This document shows, piece after piece, positions 1 through 12,759 of a DNA stretch of 64,000 bases (its first letter is position 1; each line of letters opens with the position of its first letter). The DNA is from Acanthopleura granulata (Eukaryota; Mollusca; Polyplacophora; Chitonida; Chitonidae). The notes beneath the pieces are model-generated. The model saw only the letters and a list, made by a program, of their open reading frames with translations. It had not been told where the DNA came from and made no database searches. The stretch spans positions 434,001 through 498,000 of the forward strand of contig JABBOT010000005.1 of the NCBI GenBank assembly GCA_016165875.1, written 5' to 3'. The translations under genes and the position numbers were made by a program.

Positions 1-802
1 TAGCAAATTAACATACGACCACACAGTTGTAATGATGATTGTTATTCAGCAGCATTCAGAATCACACAGGGCACAGGATGTTGTTACGTATAGGTTGAAA
101 GAGATTCATGTAATGTCCGGAAGTTACAAGTTCCTGAAGTCACAAGGTATTGTATTCGGACAACTCTCCTAGTACAATATTATACATGTCAAAATCCGGT
201 GTTCCCGAACACCCAGGGGTACTTACACACTCGCAAAATTGCTCACTCAGTGACAGGTGTCCATTGTCCAAAGCATTAACCTGTGTCAATCGGAATATTG
301 ACCGCGATTGTGATTATAATACAGATTTAATAAGTGCGGGCTAATATCATAAGTAACTCGTGTAATAGATCAAATACGACGGACGCCATACATCTGTTTA
401 TGTATAGAGAGGCTGTCAACATTCATGGGCTATGTACATCCCTGCTGATTTCACGGCGCCTTTGTCCTTGACACACACGTAATTCAGGTATACAGAAGTT
501 GTAATCTGGCTACTTTTTAACGTTTTAACTGCGCCCTGTGTTAGTCATAAGCTACAGGGAACCTGTTTTCTGTGTGACAAATAAGCGACATTTACACTAC
601 TGGATCTGCTTTACACTGGACGATCACAACAAGCAGACTCGTAATACAGCTTTTCTCCAGGCTCTCAGTGTAATAATGACAAACACATGCGTCAAACACA
701 TGCTTGTTGTCAACCGTCTTAGTGATACATACAAAAACTTTTATTTGTGAATGTCATGTCGTGCTTTATCCCATATGTCAATGTTGCTTGCAGGTTGTAC
801 TA

Positions 803-803
<1 letters not shown>
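1..803. other. Intergenic, nothing recognised
   Basis: This is AT-rich sequence with only short frames on both strands. I see no splice-bounded exon, RNA gene or repeat before the CA/TA microsatellite that follows. Confidence 0.5.

Positions 804-858
<55 letters not shown>
804..858. repeat. (CA)n(TA)n microsatellite
   Basis: About 33 bases of CA repeat run directly into about 22 bases of TA repeat. This is an ordinary compound dinucleotide microsatellite. The 13-base C run at 1057-1069 is a separate homopolymer nearby. Confidence 0.95.
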
Positions 859-1237
859 CTGCGTGATTTTGATTGAAGACTGATCTGATGTACGCACCGG
901 ATGTTGGCGATGTTAGCTCTTTTATGGGATCTTTGCATGTTTACACTTTAGTATTTCCCTCAGATGTTTGCTATGCCGTTGTCTGGTTTTCTTTGTAGTT
1001 TAGCTAGCTAGCACGTGGTTTACTTTCCTTCAGAGATTTATCATGACATTGCAGGTCCCCCCCCCCCCCACCGAGACTCGCTTGGACATTGCGTGCTCCC
1101 CTGCCCACGACACTCTTTAGGGCGTTTCCTGTATTCCCTCAGAGATTTACTGAAAACATAAATTCAGTCTTATATAGCTTTGTATAGTTTATAGGCTATA
1201 CAAACAGGCTTCTTGAGTATGTAAGCTGTGCATATAG

Positions 1238-1340
1238 TGGGATGTCGCACAGTGAGTAAGGCGCGCGGCTCCTAAGTACGAGAATCAGAAGGTGCGAGCT
1301 CAATCCCGGCCTTTGTCAGGGAATTTGTAGCTTTCGCAGC
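1238..1340 (+). mobile_element. tRNA-like SINE head (second family)
   Basis: An A-box-like stretch (GTCGCACAGTGAGTAAGGCG) is followed about 45 bases later by a B-box-like stretch (GGTGCGAGCTCAATCCC). This is the layout of an RNA polymerase III tRNA-derived promoter. The sequence does not fold as an intact tRNA, and the head differs from the commoner SINE family in the window. I infer a decayed SINE head. Confidence 0.45.
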
Positions 1341-1378
1341 TGTCCATTTTCGTAAGTCTACTTGGCGACAGTAAATAA

Positions 1379-1437
1379 TTACCGTTTGTAATGTTACCGT
1401 TTGTAATGTTACCGTTTGTAATGTTACCGTCCGTAAA
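1379..1437. repeat. 15-bp tandem repeat, four copies
   Basis: The unit TTACCGTTTGTAATG occurs four times head to tail, the last copy diverged. Because the unit is a multiple of three, frames stay open through it; the minus-strand frame shows a five-residue repeat that I regard as an artefact. Confidence 0.9.
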
Positions 1438-1683
1438 GTCCACATGTTTTCCACCATTATGGCGTGCTTAGTGGTAAAGTTCGTTGGTAACTTTTCGAAG
1501 TTCAGTGGTTTACACTCTGATAATCTGGTTTCTTCCACCCATAAAGCGGACCGCCATCGTATGAGGGAAAAATTCTTGAACCTGTCGCAAAATACCAGTG
1601 GATGAGTGCACTTTGACTCGCATGTGAATAATTCACTGATTGAACTGTCAGCGGTTAATTAGCATCCCTGCTTGTAAACTTAT

Positions 1684-1905
1684 CGGTGCCTCCGTGGCCG
1701 AGGGAGCTAGCGCGCCAGTGCGAAGTTATTACCTCGTGCCTCTCACCAATTCGGTCGCTGTGAGTTCAAGTCCAGCTTATACTGGCTTTCTCTTCGGCAG
1801 AACGTGGGAAGGTCTGTCTACAACCTGCAGATCGTTGTAGGTTTCCCTCGGGCTCTGCCCGGTTTCCTCCCACCCTAATTCTGGCCGCCGTCGTGTAACT
1901 CAAAT
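1684..1905 (+). mobile_element. tRNA-derived SINE, copy 1
   Basis: The tRNA-like head starts with CCGTGGCCGAGGGAGCTAGC and carries the B box GTGAGTTCAAGTCC. The body has the family landmarks ACGTGGGAAGGTCTG, GGGCTCTGCCCGGTTTCC and TGGCCGCCGTCGT. The same order of landmarks recurs at 18.3, 34.7 and 52.9 kb, which is what identifies the family. The AT-rich 3' tail is diverged in this copy. Confidence 0.85.
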
Positions 1906-2104
1906 GTAAGCTTATCTTTTGACTTGGTGTGGACCACATAATGTAAGCTCATGTGTTGATCACCTAGACAATATGGAATAAGCAGTCCCGGCGTTATTTG
2001 TAGGCCCCGATTCTCTGTCAGGTGTGAAATCCTGGAGCCTTCGATACACGGAAAAACTAAAACTTTGAGGTCGTTTAAATCCGTAAATACTTAAAAAGGC
2101 CGTC

Positions 2105-2354
2105 TACAACGCCATGGGAAGGTTCCACTGAACACTAATAACGCAAATTTGGCCACCTACCGCCCGGCTTTCACCCGAAAAGTTCGGCTCTGCTACTGCG
2201 TTTTTCTCATTAGGTTGGATGCTTTGCAAGCACTACAATTTCCGACCCTTAACGCTAAGAAAGAAGCAGAGCCGAACTGGCCGGGCGAAAGCCGGACGTT
2301 AGGGGGCCGTGTTTGCACCATTAGTGTTCGATAGGATCTTCCAATGGCGTTGTA
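2105..2354. mobile_element. Fold-back MITE with TA target site
   Basis: The two halves are an imperfect inverted repeat. The left end TACAACGCCATGGGAAG pairs with the right end CTTCCAATGGCGTTGTA, and the inner arms pair through CGGCTTTC-CCGGAAAGTTCGGCTCTGC-type sequence on the left and its complement near 2265-2300. About 90 bases each side can pair around a loop of roughly 60 bases. Both ends abut TA, as expected for a Tc1/mariner-type TA duplication. There is no internal coding sequence, so this is a non-autonomous element. Confidence 0.8.
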
Positions 2355-3736
2355 GCGCAGTGCAAGGGCCATCAGATTACTTGGCTCGGTCAAGATCTGC
2401 AGCTTATATCAGATAGGCTATATATAATATGTACTCGCCAGTGATGAAGTGGTCACCACTGGCGCATCCTATCACGACTTCTTCTGTGTAGTCTTGATTA
2501 TTCTTAGTAAAATTCGGCCAGGATTTGCGAGGTAACAAGCAAATTTCAGTTCTGCTGTGTAAACATTTAAACTGGCTTTTCTCGTGTTAGGTCAGAGCAT
2601 GAAAAGGACGCCCCATTAATGAAAGGGCATCTCGTGTCTGGTGTAAGTTTCAAACCCCGTACCTTTCGTCACCTAATATTAGCAAGGCCATAAAATTTTC
2701 ATGGAGCATTTGAACGGCCTATTGCTTTTTTAACTATCTGTCAATGGAACAGCGATGTAAAATCCTGAGGCTTGGAAGCTGGAGGCATATAATATTGAGT
2801 AACCGCCATTATAGTCAATACCGTCATAAGTATGGTCATCCCTTGATATCTTTAACACACTAAGGATGACTTCAATTTTCCCAGCATGAATTGTCTGGTC
2901 TTGACAATTTCAGGGTTCCGTGAAAATTTGATGAACATCTCTCTTCCACTGATTTTTGAGTAAATGCAGGCAGATGGTTTGTTATTGGAGTTTGCATCAT
3001 TCCAGATCGGTGTGGGTTTACTACAAGCTCATGTAGCATCCTTCTGTATGTGCTATTGTCCTTTCATCTTGCATTGTTGTCCTGTTGAAAACGTTTGTGT
3101 CTAATGGCTGCCTATGTTATCATTGACTTCACATGGAAGTTTCTGTAAGTATTACCACGCAGCAAATAAGGGAAATTTAGATGATAAGAGCTTGATTTTT
3201 TATTTATTGTTTGACATTTACAATGAAAAACACATTATATGAAAAATCCAGGTATGGTAAAGGTGCATATAAAAGCTAACGTCAGGTATGTTAGTAAAAC
3301 TTCCTTTGTTCTGAGCTGATTGTGTAAGAATCATCGGCTGTCTATGAACCGTGGGGTTTAGTGAGCGGCCAGACAACAACTCAGTGAATGTATATAGTGG
3401 TAAGTAACCTGATACTGTGTCGGCTCGACTTGTGTCTGGTGTTATACATACATGCGTGCAGCACCCTTATGTTTGATAAACGATATTTTGCAACCAGTAA
3501 CGATCCGCAATTACATTAGCCTCATCTGAACCTTGGCATTTAAAGTGCCACTCTGGTCAGAATACAAATTGCGTGGAAATGATATGAAATGATTACAATG
3601 ATATGAAAGAAATCCTACGTAGTAAGCCTAACATCATGTTTCAAAAGGATTTGATGAATAACACTATTTAACCAATATAACTGAAGATTCCTTGAAAAAC
3701 AAAATCTTCGGCTGCGTCCGTAAAATATTCCTGATG
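2355..3736. other. Intergenic, nothing recognised
   Basis: No exon-like frame, repeat or RNA gene is visible here. There are short runs of A/T and a few near-repeats of GATATGAAA around 3580-3610. Confidence 0.45.
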
Positions 3737-3889
3737 TGACGTTATAAAATTCCCTCTATGACGTCGAATTAGGCAGATGTGACGTGGAGTAAGGCATTTA
3801 TGCAAGATGACGTCAACAGTGTTAGAAAGGACAGCGTCATATGTGTATACACGTCAGCGATTGATGACGTCATGTATTCGTGGCTGACG
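3737..3889. promoter_or_regulatory. Cluster of CRE/ATF-type sites
   Basis: Eight TGACG/CGTCA half-sites lie within 153 bases, at about 3737, 3759, 3780, 3808, 3835, 3852, 3865 and 3885. Those at 3808-3815 and 3865-3872 are perfect palindromic TGACGTCA octamers. CREB/ATF bZIP factors bind this octamer. The spacing is irregular (about 13 to 27 bases), and the flanks are not a tandem repeat. No transcript start is identifiable beside it, so its target gene is unknown. Confidence 0.5.
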
Positions 3890-6750
3890 TTACACCAGGC
3901 AAAGTGGAAGCGACAGAAATATTTTGTTTCCGTATACTCTGACGAAACCAATATCGGTTTTAATTCGCTGCAATATTTTCACAATTTAGGACAGCAGTTA
4001 AGACTATCCCAGTCTTTATTAAGTGGCCTTGCTATTAAGACACAGATGTTTTGACACCAAAGTAGCTCTTTAATGACAGTGTAAACATGTCAGACAAAAG
4101 TTGACATACAATATTACCGCATGAAGATAAACTAATTAGCGACTGCTTGAGTGGCGAATGCCAAGTTTTGACTGACACTAGCTGTATTGATGAAACAAAC
4201 GCAGGGGAGCAATGTCTATGACTTCCAGCCACCAGTCCGTGTCCCCTTACACTCAGACCCCTGCTAAGTGAAGGACCCATGTGGGATGTAAAAAAATTGA
4301 CTTACGGACTGAAAGACAGACAGAGAGAGATCCGACAGATAGACAGACAGAGAAACAAACAGACAGATTGACTTATACAGGTGATTCTTACAGTTAAAAA
4401 CACAGAGAATGAAGATGGCCTTGGTTATGGTTTTGGAAAAAACACGTAGAATGTACATGTAATATGACCTGTTTTCATTAGAATCATTTAAATATAGTTA
4501 ATAAAACGTGCATACTATAATGTCACATACTAAGATGTAGACCTCCTCGAAAAAATACGCACTGACTCTAAACTGAGAAGGCTATTTCGCAACCATTCGG
4601 CAGTTTTGACGGATACAAGTTGCCGGAGAAAATCCATATACTTATATTCATTGCGATGGCAACCAACCATAAAACCAAACTAAAGAGAAGGATCATATCG
4701 TTCATGTAGAAGTGTCCATTGTATTTTTATTTTGCAATATAGCAGGTTTTTATTGTTTATTGCCAAGTTTTCTATAAATCGTGACACTGCAATGTTGTGA
4801 ATAGATTTTGGGGACCAATCATGCTACAATAAAGAGAGAATACCATGTGTACTACACTATCTGATCAGTTGTCTCTGTAATGGTTTTCCGCGCAGAAATG
4901 ATTCTGTGTCAGATGGGCTTAGCAAGTTATCGTTCGGTGTACGCTGAAGCATCACGGGTAATTCTCACATTTAATTGATTGAATGATTAGTACTATACCT
5001 CTCATGGTAATTCTTGGTTTCCATTGGCAAATACACGGTCTCATTGTAATCTGCAAAACATGATGTACAATGATCGCGAGGCAATATCCACCCACCACGC
5101 GCTAATAGCCAACGATCTCGTGCGTTTATTCTAAACTGTTATCTCAACAGACGGCCGATGGCTTGCTCAGCTAGCGACGACGTGTAAGTCCAGCAATCTG
5201 GAGCTTCGACAGAGCAAACTATATCTTTTCCTTTATCTTCCACTTTTTCGGTATAATAAGTAATGTCGGCTCTTAAGAAGAATGATGTCCCATCCCGCGT
5301 CATGCAGTGTCTGTGTATTATTTAACGCCCTTTTGAAAAATGTTTTTCTTTTACTTTGGCGATCAGTGTATTATATATGGAGGAGGCCGGATTGCCAGGA
5401 GTATACGGTGGCCCGTTTTCATGGCCAATTGTCAAACTTGTGTGATACGTGTGATACGTCATATTGGGAAAATGAAAGTGATCTCCTGAGAATGACATAG
5501 AAGATTACTCGGTACAAATAACAATTCAAGCAGGGGAATCTTAAATGTCCCCCAGAATATTTAACTGTTTTGGTGCGCTATGAGATTGTACATCAGTGTA
5601 ACTTGTGTCAGTATTGTGTCATGGGCTGAACCTATCTGTCCACAACACCATTTTAGCTGTTCAAGTATTCAGTGTGAGGATAGAACAGATGACATGTGTT
5701 CTGACGATGTAATTCTAGTATGTTGTCTTATCTCCGATTGTGTTTGCCGGTGCCCGTTTGTTTGTGTGATTGGAGGACCTATTTGTTCAGTGATATTTGA
5801 GAAGTAGAGGTCGATGCTAAACTTGTACAGCCTTTGACGTGTGTATAAATGGTCAGTACAAGCCCATGTGGCATATTTGTCTTGGTTTGTGGCCTTCGTA
5901 AATCCATGTCACCAGCGTTGTGTTTCGGCCACATATATAGCAAGTCATAAATAGTGATATACAAAGTGTAAACTACCACACGTCGTGAGTTTGCACGGTT
6001 GTTTTCTGTCTTGTTTCTTTTTTCTTCTTTAGCAAACAGTTCGCTGTTGAAAATTTCGTGTAGTGCTATAACGTGCATACTATTATATTCTTCAACAAAA
6101 CTGTATAGATCAAATGACAACACTGGAATAGACTGGCTTTGCCTCAATGTTTTTAGTCAGCAAAAGTCAGTGCATGGGGAATCATCAGAGTGTTTCCTAT
6201 ATCCTGGCTTCCCTTCACTGACTCGACATTCATAATTCTTCCAATATTCCATCTACGGTCTTTTAAATGTCATTTGGTGGCATTTATTGAGTGTAACGGC
6301 GATCTACTGATGATTTTTCTCCTTCTCTCTATTGGGCATGCTCATTATCTGTGCTATTTAACAACAACGGGTGGTTGAGACGTAAGTGATGATGACTGGG
6401 ACACGGGTAAGGGTGACCACCGATAACTCTCCGGGCGCTTAGCGAGATAGAAACATAGAACGCCGGCCTTTAATTACCCCAGTTTTGGATATAGTGACAC
6501 GTCTTTCAGCCGGAATCCGCGCGCGCTATAAATTCTTAATCGACTTTGAATTATCTGGAGTCTGTCAGTAGATCCAATTAGTGGATCATTCGCCAATTGC
6601 CAAAACGACGGGATCCAACGTATGGTCGTTTGATGTCTCAGTTTGTATTCAACGATTGATTGTCGCGAATATCCTTATTCTCAGCCAACAACTGTACGCC
6701 TGTTCTTCCTGGATCATTAGGCCATTTATTTCCAATATATCCAACCACTG
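3890..6750. other. Intergenic with GACA-rich tract
   Basis: Nothing gene-like is recognised. A GACA/GACAGA-rich simple tract occupies about 4308-4372. Several 60-120 codon frames occur but have no recognisable domain and no splice-site framing. Confidence 0.45.
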
Positions 6751-6755
6751 ACAAA

Positions 6756-6990
6756 GTAGTTACGCCGCCAGGATTAGAGACGAAGGCTACTGTAATCCGT
6801 CTGAGCGTGTTGTACACGGCCAAAAAGTCAGTAGTTACGGCGCCAGGATTTGAGACGGAGGATACTGTGATCCGTCTGGGGGTGTTGTACACGGCCCAAA
6901 AATCAGTATTTAGAGCACCAGCATTAGAGATGAAGGCTGCTGTAATCCGTCTGAGCGTATTGTACTCGGACCAAAAGGCACTTTTCTTAT
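6756..6990. repeat. 75-bp tandem repeat, about three copies
   Basis: Units begin with GTAGTTAC or a variant at 6756, 6831 and 6906, an exact 75-base spacing. The copies share AATCCGTCTGAGCGT and GTTGTACACGGCC. Because the unit is 25 codons long, one frame is open on each strand across the whole array (6660-7106 plus, 6638-7042 minus). The plus-strand translation shows a 25-residue repeat with the core VIRLSVLYTA. No domain is recognised; a non-coding minisatellite is the simplest reading. Confidence 0.8.
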
Positions 6991-7106
6991 TGGTTACGGC
7001 CGGAGTCGGATTGACCAATATACATGTGTCTAAAATAAACAACGGTCATTGTGAGATGATACTGGTTAACGTCTGGATTTACGGTCACTTAGTCAATGTT
7101 AGCTGA

Positions 7107-10100
7107 TATACACTAAAGCCTTTTATTCATTTTTATACGTCAGTACGGACATTCTTCTTTGAACATTCACATGTCAGTACAGATGAAAGATACACCTTAT
7201 TTAGTCCAATGTGAGAATGTGGACTGGCTTAGCTCATGCTGTATTAACAAGCACCTTTCATACGTCTATGATAGTATAAGTGGAAAAACTCTTATTTATA
7301 GGCTACATACCCATGAATATTATATTTTAGCACGCTATAAAAGAGAGAAATCAAACAGAACAAACAGGTCGCCCATTTTACTGGATAGGCTTTCTCTGTG
7401 TCCTGATCTAACCAATCAGACAGAAGATAGCTCTATTCAGATTTGAAATTGTCGAGCATATGACGTGGTGAGGTGGTACGGTTACGTAATTGATTACCAC
7501 TGAGCCTGAAGCTCAGCAAAACAGACGGTTGCATTGTATGGTCTCATGTTCTTGATGTGTTAACGTGGCTTTGGTTACGTTTTTATCCTTAATTGTATTG
7601 GAGGCATCATTGCCATCTGAGGGTATGTTTCAATGTTCGATGTGGATTTGCTGGTATGCGCGTAGATAATAGACATATTATGTGGCATGGTCCATCAGTG
7701 ATGCGTCTTAGCACCTGGCTATTTCCCGAGTCAGATACTGAACATGAGATCATAATCTACACATAACAGCAACCCAATCCGAATCAATTCTCGGATGCAG
7801 TCCGTTCTCACTTGAGGTTATCGAGCCGGATTTAAGTAATAAAATGTGTGCGTAAATGTGACTAAAACTTAACAAAAAAGTTTTTACGATTTATTGAGAT
7901 GTACTTGACTGGACGCCACTGACATAAGAAATAATAAGACTTGAAACAACAGCTCATCGCGTTCACTCGTGTTTGGGAGTCATAATAAGCTGCCTTTGGA
8001 GCACATATTATAAGATGATGGCATAGAGCATTCTGCTCCCTTGTGAACGTCTTTCCGCAAACCGTTTTCCCCGGAGACTTCATTGGAGGCTTTGAGTGGT
8101 CGAATATTGAGAAAGGAGGTACATAAACCAGGATAATGGTCAGGATTATGATCTAACCGTCTGGTGGACGCAGATTGACTTGGGAGGTTATTGGCTTTCG
8201 GAACCGACAAGACAGCCTGGGGCCTGACGCGTCCATTACCCTAACGACAGACGTATTTTACATGCTCGTACTTGCTGCCTACCCGAAAAAAGCATTGACT
8301 TCAGTCCTGACATGTAAGATTCCAGTCATAATGGCTTCATCAAGATTTCACGTTTATGCTCAGAGCGAGGTATCACTCATGTTACCATCTATTACAGTTT
8401 TGTTCTCTGCTTCGGAAGTAGCAGTTTCCGAGTTGAAACAAATCAAAAGACCATTAGCCAAAAGCGGTTTGCAGGTCAGAGGCTGGGAAATCCTATATTC
8501 CATCATTACTGTGTACTAGAATGGAAGGAAATATGGCATATTTTGAAAAACGACTAAACATAGATTAGTACTGTTGTGGGTAATAAAGTAAGTCTTGAAT
8601 ATATGGTGGCAAATGATGACACTTACGTCTGTACCTTGTTTCGTGAGTAATTAATTAAGTCTGAATATGTGTGACGTCATACAAACGATTGGTAAACGAC
8701 CCTGCTCAGCATCCAATGCTTATCCATTGAGAAGGTTGTACACCGAAGCTGCGCAGAGAATTTTCCCAATAGTATAAGATATCAAAATAAATTTTATGTC
8801 GTATACTAACATTAGGATAAATTTCGTGGCACTAGTAGAATGTGTCGAACATACTTGTGTATTTAATTCATTATGACAAGTTTTAACGGTCTAAAACCCT
8901 GGAGAACCCTATCAGAATAAAGGCCCGTCCCCATGCACAGGAAGCTACAACCACAACCGCAACTACCACTACAGCTGCATGATGCTGTGTACTGTCCCGA
9001 CTGCAGACGACATGAAAACAGTCGCCGAGAAAGTAGAATCCGTTAAATAGGAGCTCCGCGACACGTGGTCCTGATGTCGTCGCGACATGTGACTACAGAA
9101 AAGAACTTCTGTGTTTTCGACCTTGTAGATGCACCTAAATCCAGGTTTTCTATGATTTCTTCACCGAGCTAGAAGAAAAAGGAATGCAAATTCCATAGAA
9201 AATGTATATATTCTTTTGCTTCTGGACATCAACAATTCAGCATACTTCAGTATATAAGAAGTGCAGAATTGCATAAACCTTCTCTACAGACTGATCTGAG
9301 GAAATATGGACCCAACGGACAAAGGTGGGCTCTCGTGTTAAAGTAGAGCGTATAGCGATTGTCAGACATTGGAGAGGTAAATTGATTCAGTCTAGTTCTA
9401 TGTTTCTTGTATCTCAGCAGAATTTGACAGCTATCTTTTGTATGTGATAGACGCGTCTTATTGCGGGTCAGGCTGGTATTAGGGTGCTGGGGCCTCCTCC
9501 ACTCTATGACCAGAGTTGAGTCCAGGTTAATAAAAGCAGGTACCTAAGGCGCAACAGTGATGTAGACAGTTTCCTCTCGTGTGAAGTTCTGTGGCATTTC
9601 GCAGTTATTGTTCCGAGGCTAGTAGTTTGTTTCCAACATGTATCACAATGAGGTCTTTTTCTCCACCAAGTCCTAAGAGACTTTCATAACGCATTGTTTT
9701 CTGGCGATGAAAATTGAGTGGGCGAAAAGGTGGTTGACATGACCGATGATGTTCAATGGAATCCCCATATATGGGGCACCTGACTTAGGCTACAGCCCAG
9801 TTTAGGCTCGGGTCGTATCAGTGTTGTATGCTGGCTAATGGACAAATCACTTCCCTATGCTCGTCAAACACCGCCATTATACACGAGCAGCTAGGTCCGG
9901 TCCACGTCAAACTTGACTGATGCATTGAGTGATTGTTGAGCTTCTTCGGCTAACATAAAGTTTCTCGCGAATTTAAACGTCAATGTAGGGGCAAATAAAT
10001 GATGCATCATGACTTTTGCATGCAAATCCATAACGAATAAAAGCCTCGATAAGTATCTGATGGGATGTCAGTCACATGGTACATTGGACAGTCAATCAGG

Positions 10101-12570
10101 TCTTTATTAAGCCAGCCTGACCCTCCATGGCGCTAAATAGTTCATACGTTTAATTAATGATTTATGGAACAAATATATCTGTCTGCAATTTCGGTGAATT
10201 CATCATTTAATCAATCAATTAGTCAATCAGTCTATCAATCAGTCTGAGGTTCAGCCATGTGACCATTCAATTAGACATGTTGGCGCTCTCTCACTGGACG
10301 TTTTGGGCAGAGTAGAGCCCTGTTGATACACTGCGGTATCCAAGGTGTCGTCGAAGGACAACCTTCGGGCAGCAGAGCCGGTCGTGTTGTTATGGAATAA
10401 CACCAGCTTCCAAGCAGATCTCCATTTAATATGGTCCCGATTTTTCTCTTGTTACCGGCATGTCCGTTCTACCAGATATAATCTTTATTACCTTATCAGA
10501 CAGCGGTACTCTTTGAAGTGTAAACCAGCCTCGATCTGTGGACACTTGGGAGTTCGGATCTGCTCATATTATCCACTTTCTCTATTTCCTTTCTCGAGGA
10601 AAGAAATTTGCTGTTCTGTGATATCAAACATATTCAAACCAATTAAACAAATTAGCGGAATTTGAGGTAGTCTCTAAGGACAAACATTGAAAGCTGCATG
10701 TTTAGAAATGAAGCCCCATAACCATTAATACACAACCACGTCCTAATCAATGATCAAATAGTCGGAACAGACCAGAATTCTGGCTCTAGCTCGCACAGAT
10801 TCTAACACCAGTTTGCGTTCTCACGTCTCCGCAAACATTGTTGATATATTTGTGCCAATTACAGTGTCCATCGATACGCTGAAGTAGAGCTCTACTATCA
10901 CGGCATTTAATGGCACACGACGTTTGATATTGCGGGTATTTTGGGCAAGTTTTCTCCACTCGATACCATTATGGGAGGAAATCTGGAAGCTAAAGCGTGA
11001 CGTGATTTGAATATAACACTGCCATATAACCTAAATTCTTGATAATCTCGCTGTGTGAGATGACAATGGGGTTTTTAAATTAGACTTAAATACATCGCTT
11101 TCAAAGCTTTTGTTTATAATTTTTAAGAAATGCAATTAAAAATTGCAACCAAAAACCAATGAACAAGTTGGATCTATATGAATTACCATACCATATTATT
11201 ATTATTTCTTCAAATCGGGTTTCATGCGTTTTTTCCGACATGCGTATGAAATTTATTTATTTGTTTAAGTGTTATTTAACGCAATACTGAAGCATAGCTC
11301 ATTTAAACGAGTGTTTGTGTGTACAAACATCACCAATGTCAATACCACTCAACACTAATGTAAAAAATATAGAATAGTCAACTTGGTAAAGATTGGGTAA
11401 ACTTGGCGGTTGTTCTGCCAGTTTTACAGCGTTCATTTGGGGAACAAAAATTAACTGACGCCGTTGTTAATTGCAAATGTAGGAAAAGACAGCAAAAATT
11501 CAGAACTGAAATTCTCTGAAGATACTTTTGCCTATAATATTGAATTAATCTGTACAAATGTTGGTATAACGCCTGGACTGTGGATTATATTGACAGTGCT
11601 TGGGAATACTGACGTCAAACACATTTTCCCCACTCTGAACCACTCTAAACCCTTGATAGATCGAAAACTCTTACTTCCTTGCGAAATGAAAAACATTGAA
11701 GTTGTCTAACGAGTTGTAAGAGGAAAACGCCCGTATCGGTATGTGATCCTGATCCTGGCAATAAAATGTATGAAGCCCACTCCTAAAGCATTTTGTGTTG
11801 CAATGAAAAGATTTAGCAGGTGTGTACAGGTAATTCACAAATTGTTTCGAGTGGCCCATATATTGTGATTCTTACTTATTTTTAATATTGTACATCTCTA
11901 TATTTTACATCACTCTTGTTCGGCTTGTTAACCATTTTAACAACTCCTAACCGGTGTGTTGCTGGGACAGCCACCTACTTGCAGCTGTATGAAAACTTCA
12001 TTTCATTTCGTCATTTTCGCTGAACTCTTAACAGGGGAGGGCTTGGCCGTGGACCGCGCGTGCTAGCTCCCGGAATAGTGGATCATCTGCGCCAGTCGTT
12101 ACAATGGTGCCAACAAATTTGATCAAATTATCCAACCTGGCTGAGGGCGTTCTAAGTGGGCGCTGTTGTCGAATCGAGCGTTCGGGAAGATTCCGATCTA
12201 CCCACGAAAGGCGAACGTTTAATTCATTAACACCGATCCCCCTTTTTTTCCCTCTGTTTTCGCCTGTCTTTGCCTATCCGTCGTTCACCAAGAGGAGATT
12301 TGCACTTACAGCAAAGTTGGATTAAGCCGATGTATTCTTGTCATGGCTGGTGTCTGTACAATTTGACAAAATCGATGGCTATCTACGGAAAGAAGACGCA
12401 TATTTTTATGTGGTAGTGTGTCTTTCTCTGCATCAGGAATACTTGACGGGTACTATACATGGTCTGGACTAAATATGAGGAAAAAAAAAAGAGAAGCCGG
12501 CAGTAAGCACTAAGGCGATGCTGTTCTGTGAACACATTACAATACTGATGGCCTTATCTCGCTTTTCGTA
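7107..12570. other. Intergenic, no recognised gene
   Basis: No recognised exon or RNA gene. An ATCA/GTCA-rich simple tract lies at about 10200-10245. A 114-codon frame at 8175-8519 has no recognisable motif and ends without a donor-like boundary. Confidence 0.45.
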
Positions 12571-12601
12571 GAATGTTGACCGGTTTACAGCCCCCATCCC
12601 C

Positions 12602-12751
12602 CGGCGTCCTGCATATTTCTCCAAGTCTGTATAGGATGTACGCTTGTGCATACAATCTTCCTGAAGGCGATCCATTTTACTCGATAGACTATGTAAGGAG
12701 TTGGGTTGCAAGTCTCCCTTACGAGGAAGTCATTCAGCGCATGAAAACGGA
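12602..12751 (+). other. Possible orphan exon (unrecognised)
   Basis: An open stretch reads through VRSWVASLPYEEVIQRMKTE and ends at a sequence GAG/GTATAT that resembles a 5' splice donor. The amino-acid mix (acidic and basic side chains, few cysteines) looks more protein-like than its surroundings. I recognise no family, the acceptor is not convincing, and it is 6 kb upstream of the transporter gene. It might be an upstream exon of that gene or chance. Confidence 0.15.
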
Positions 12752-12759
12752 GGTATATG

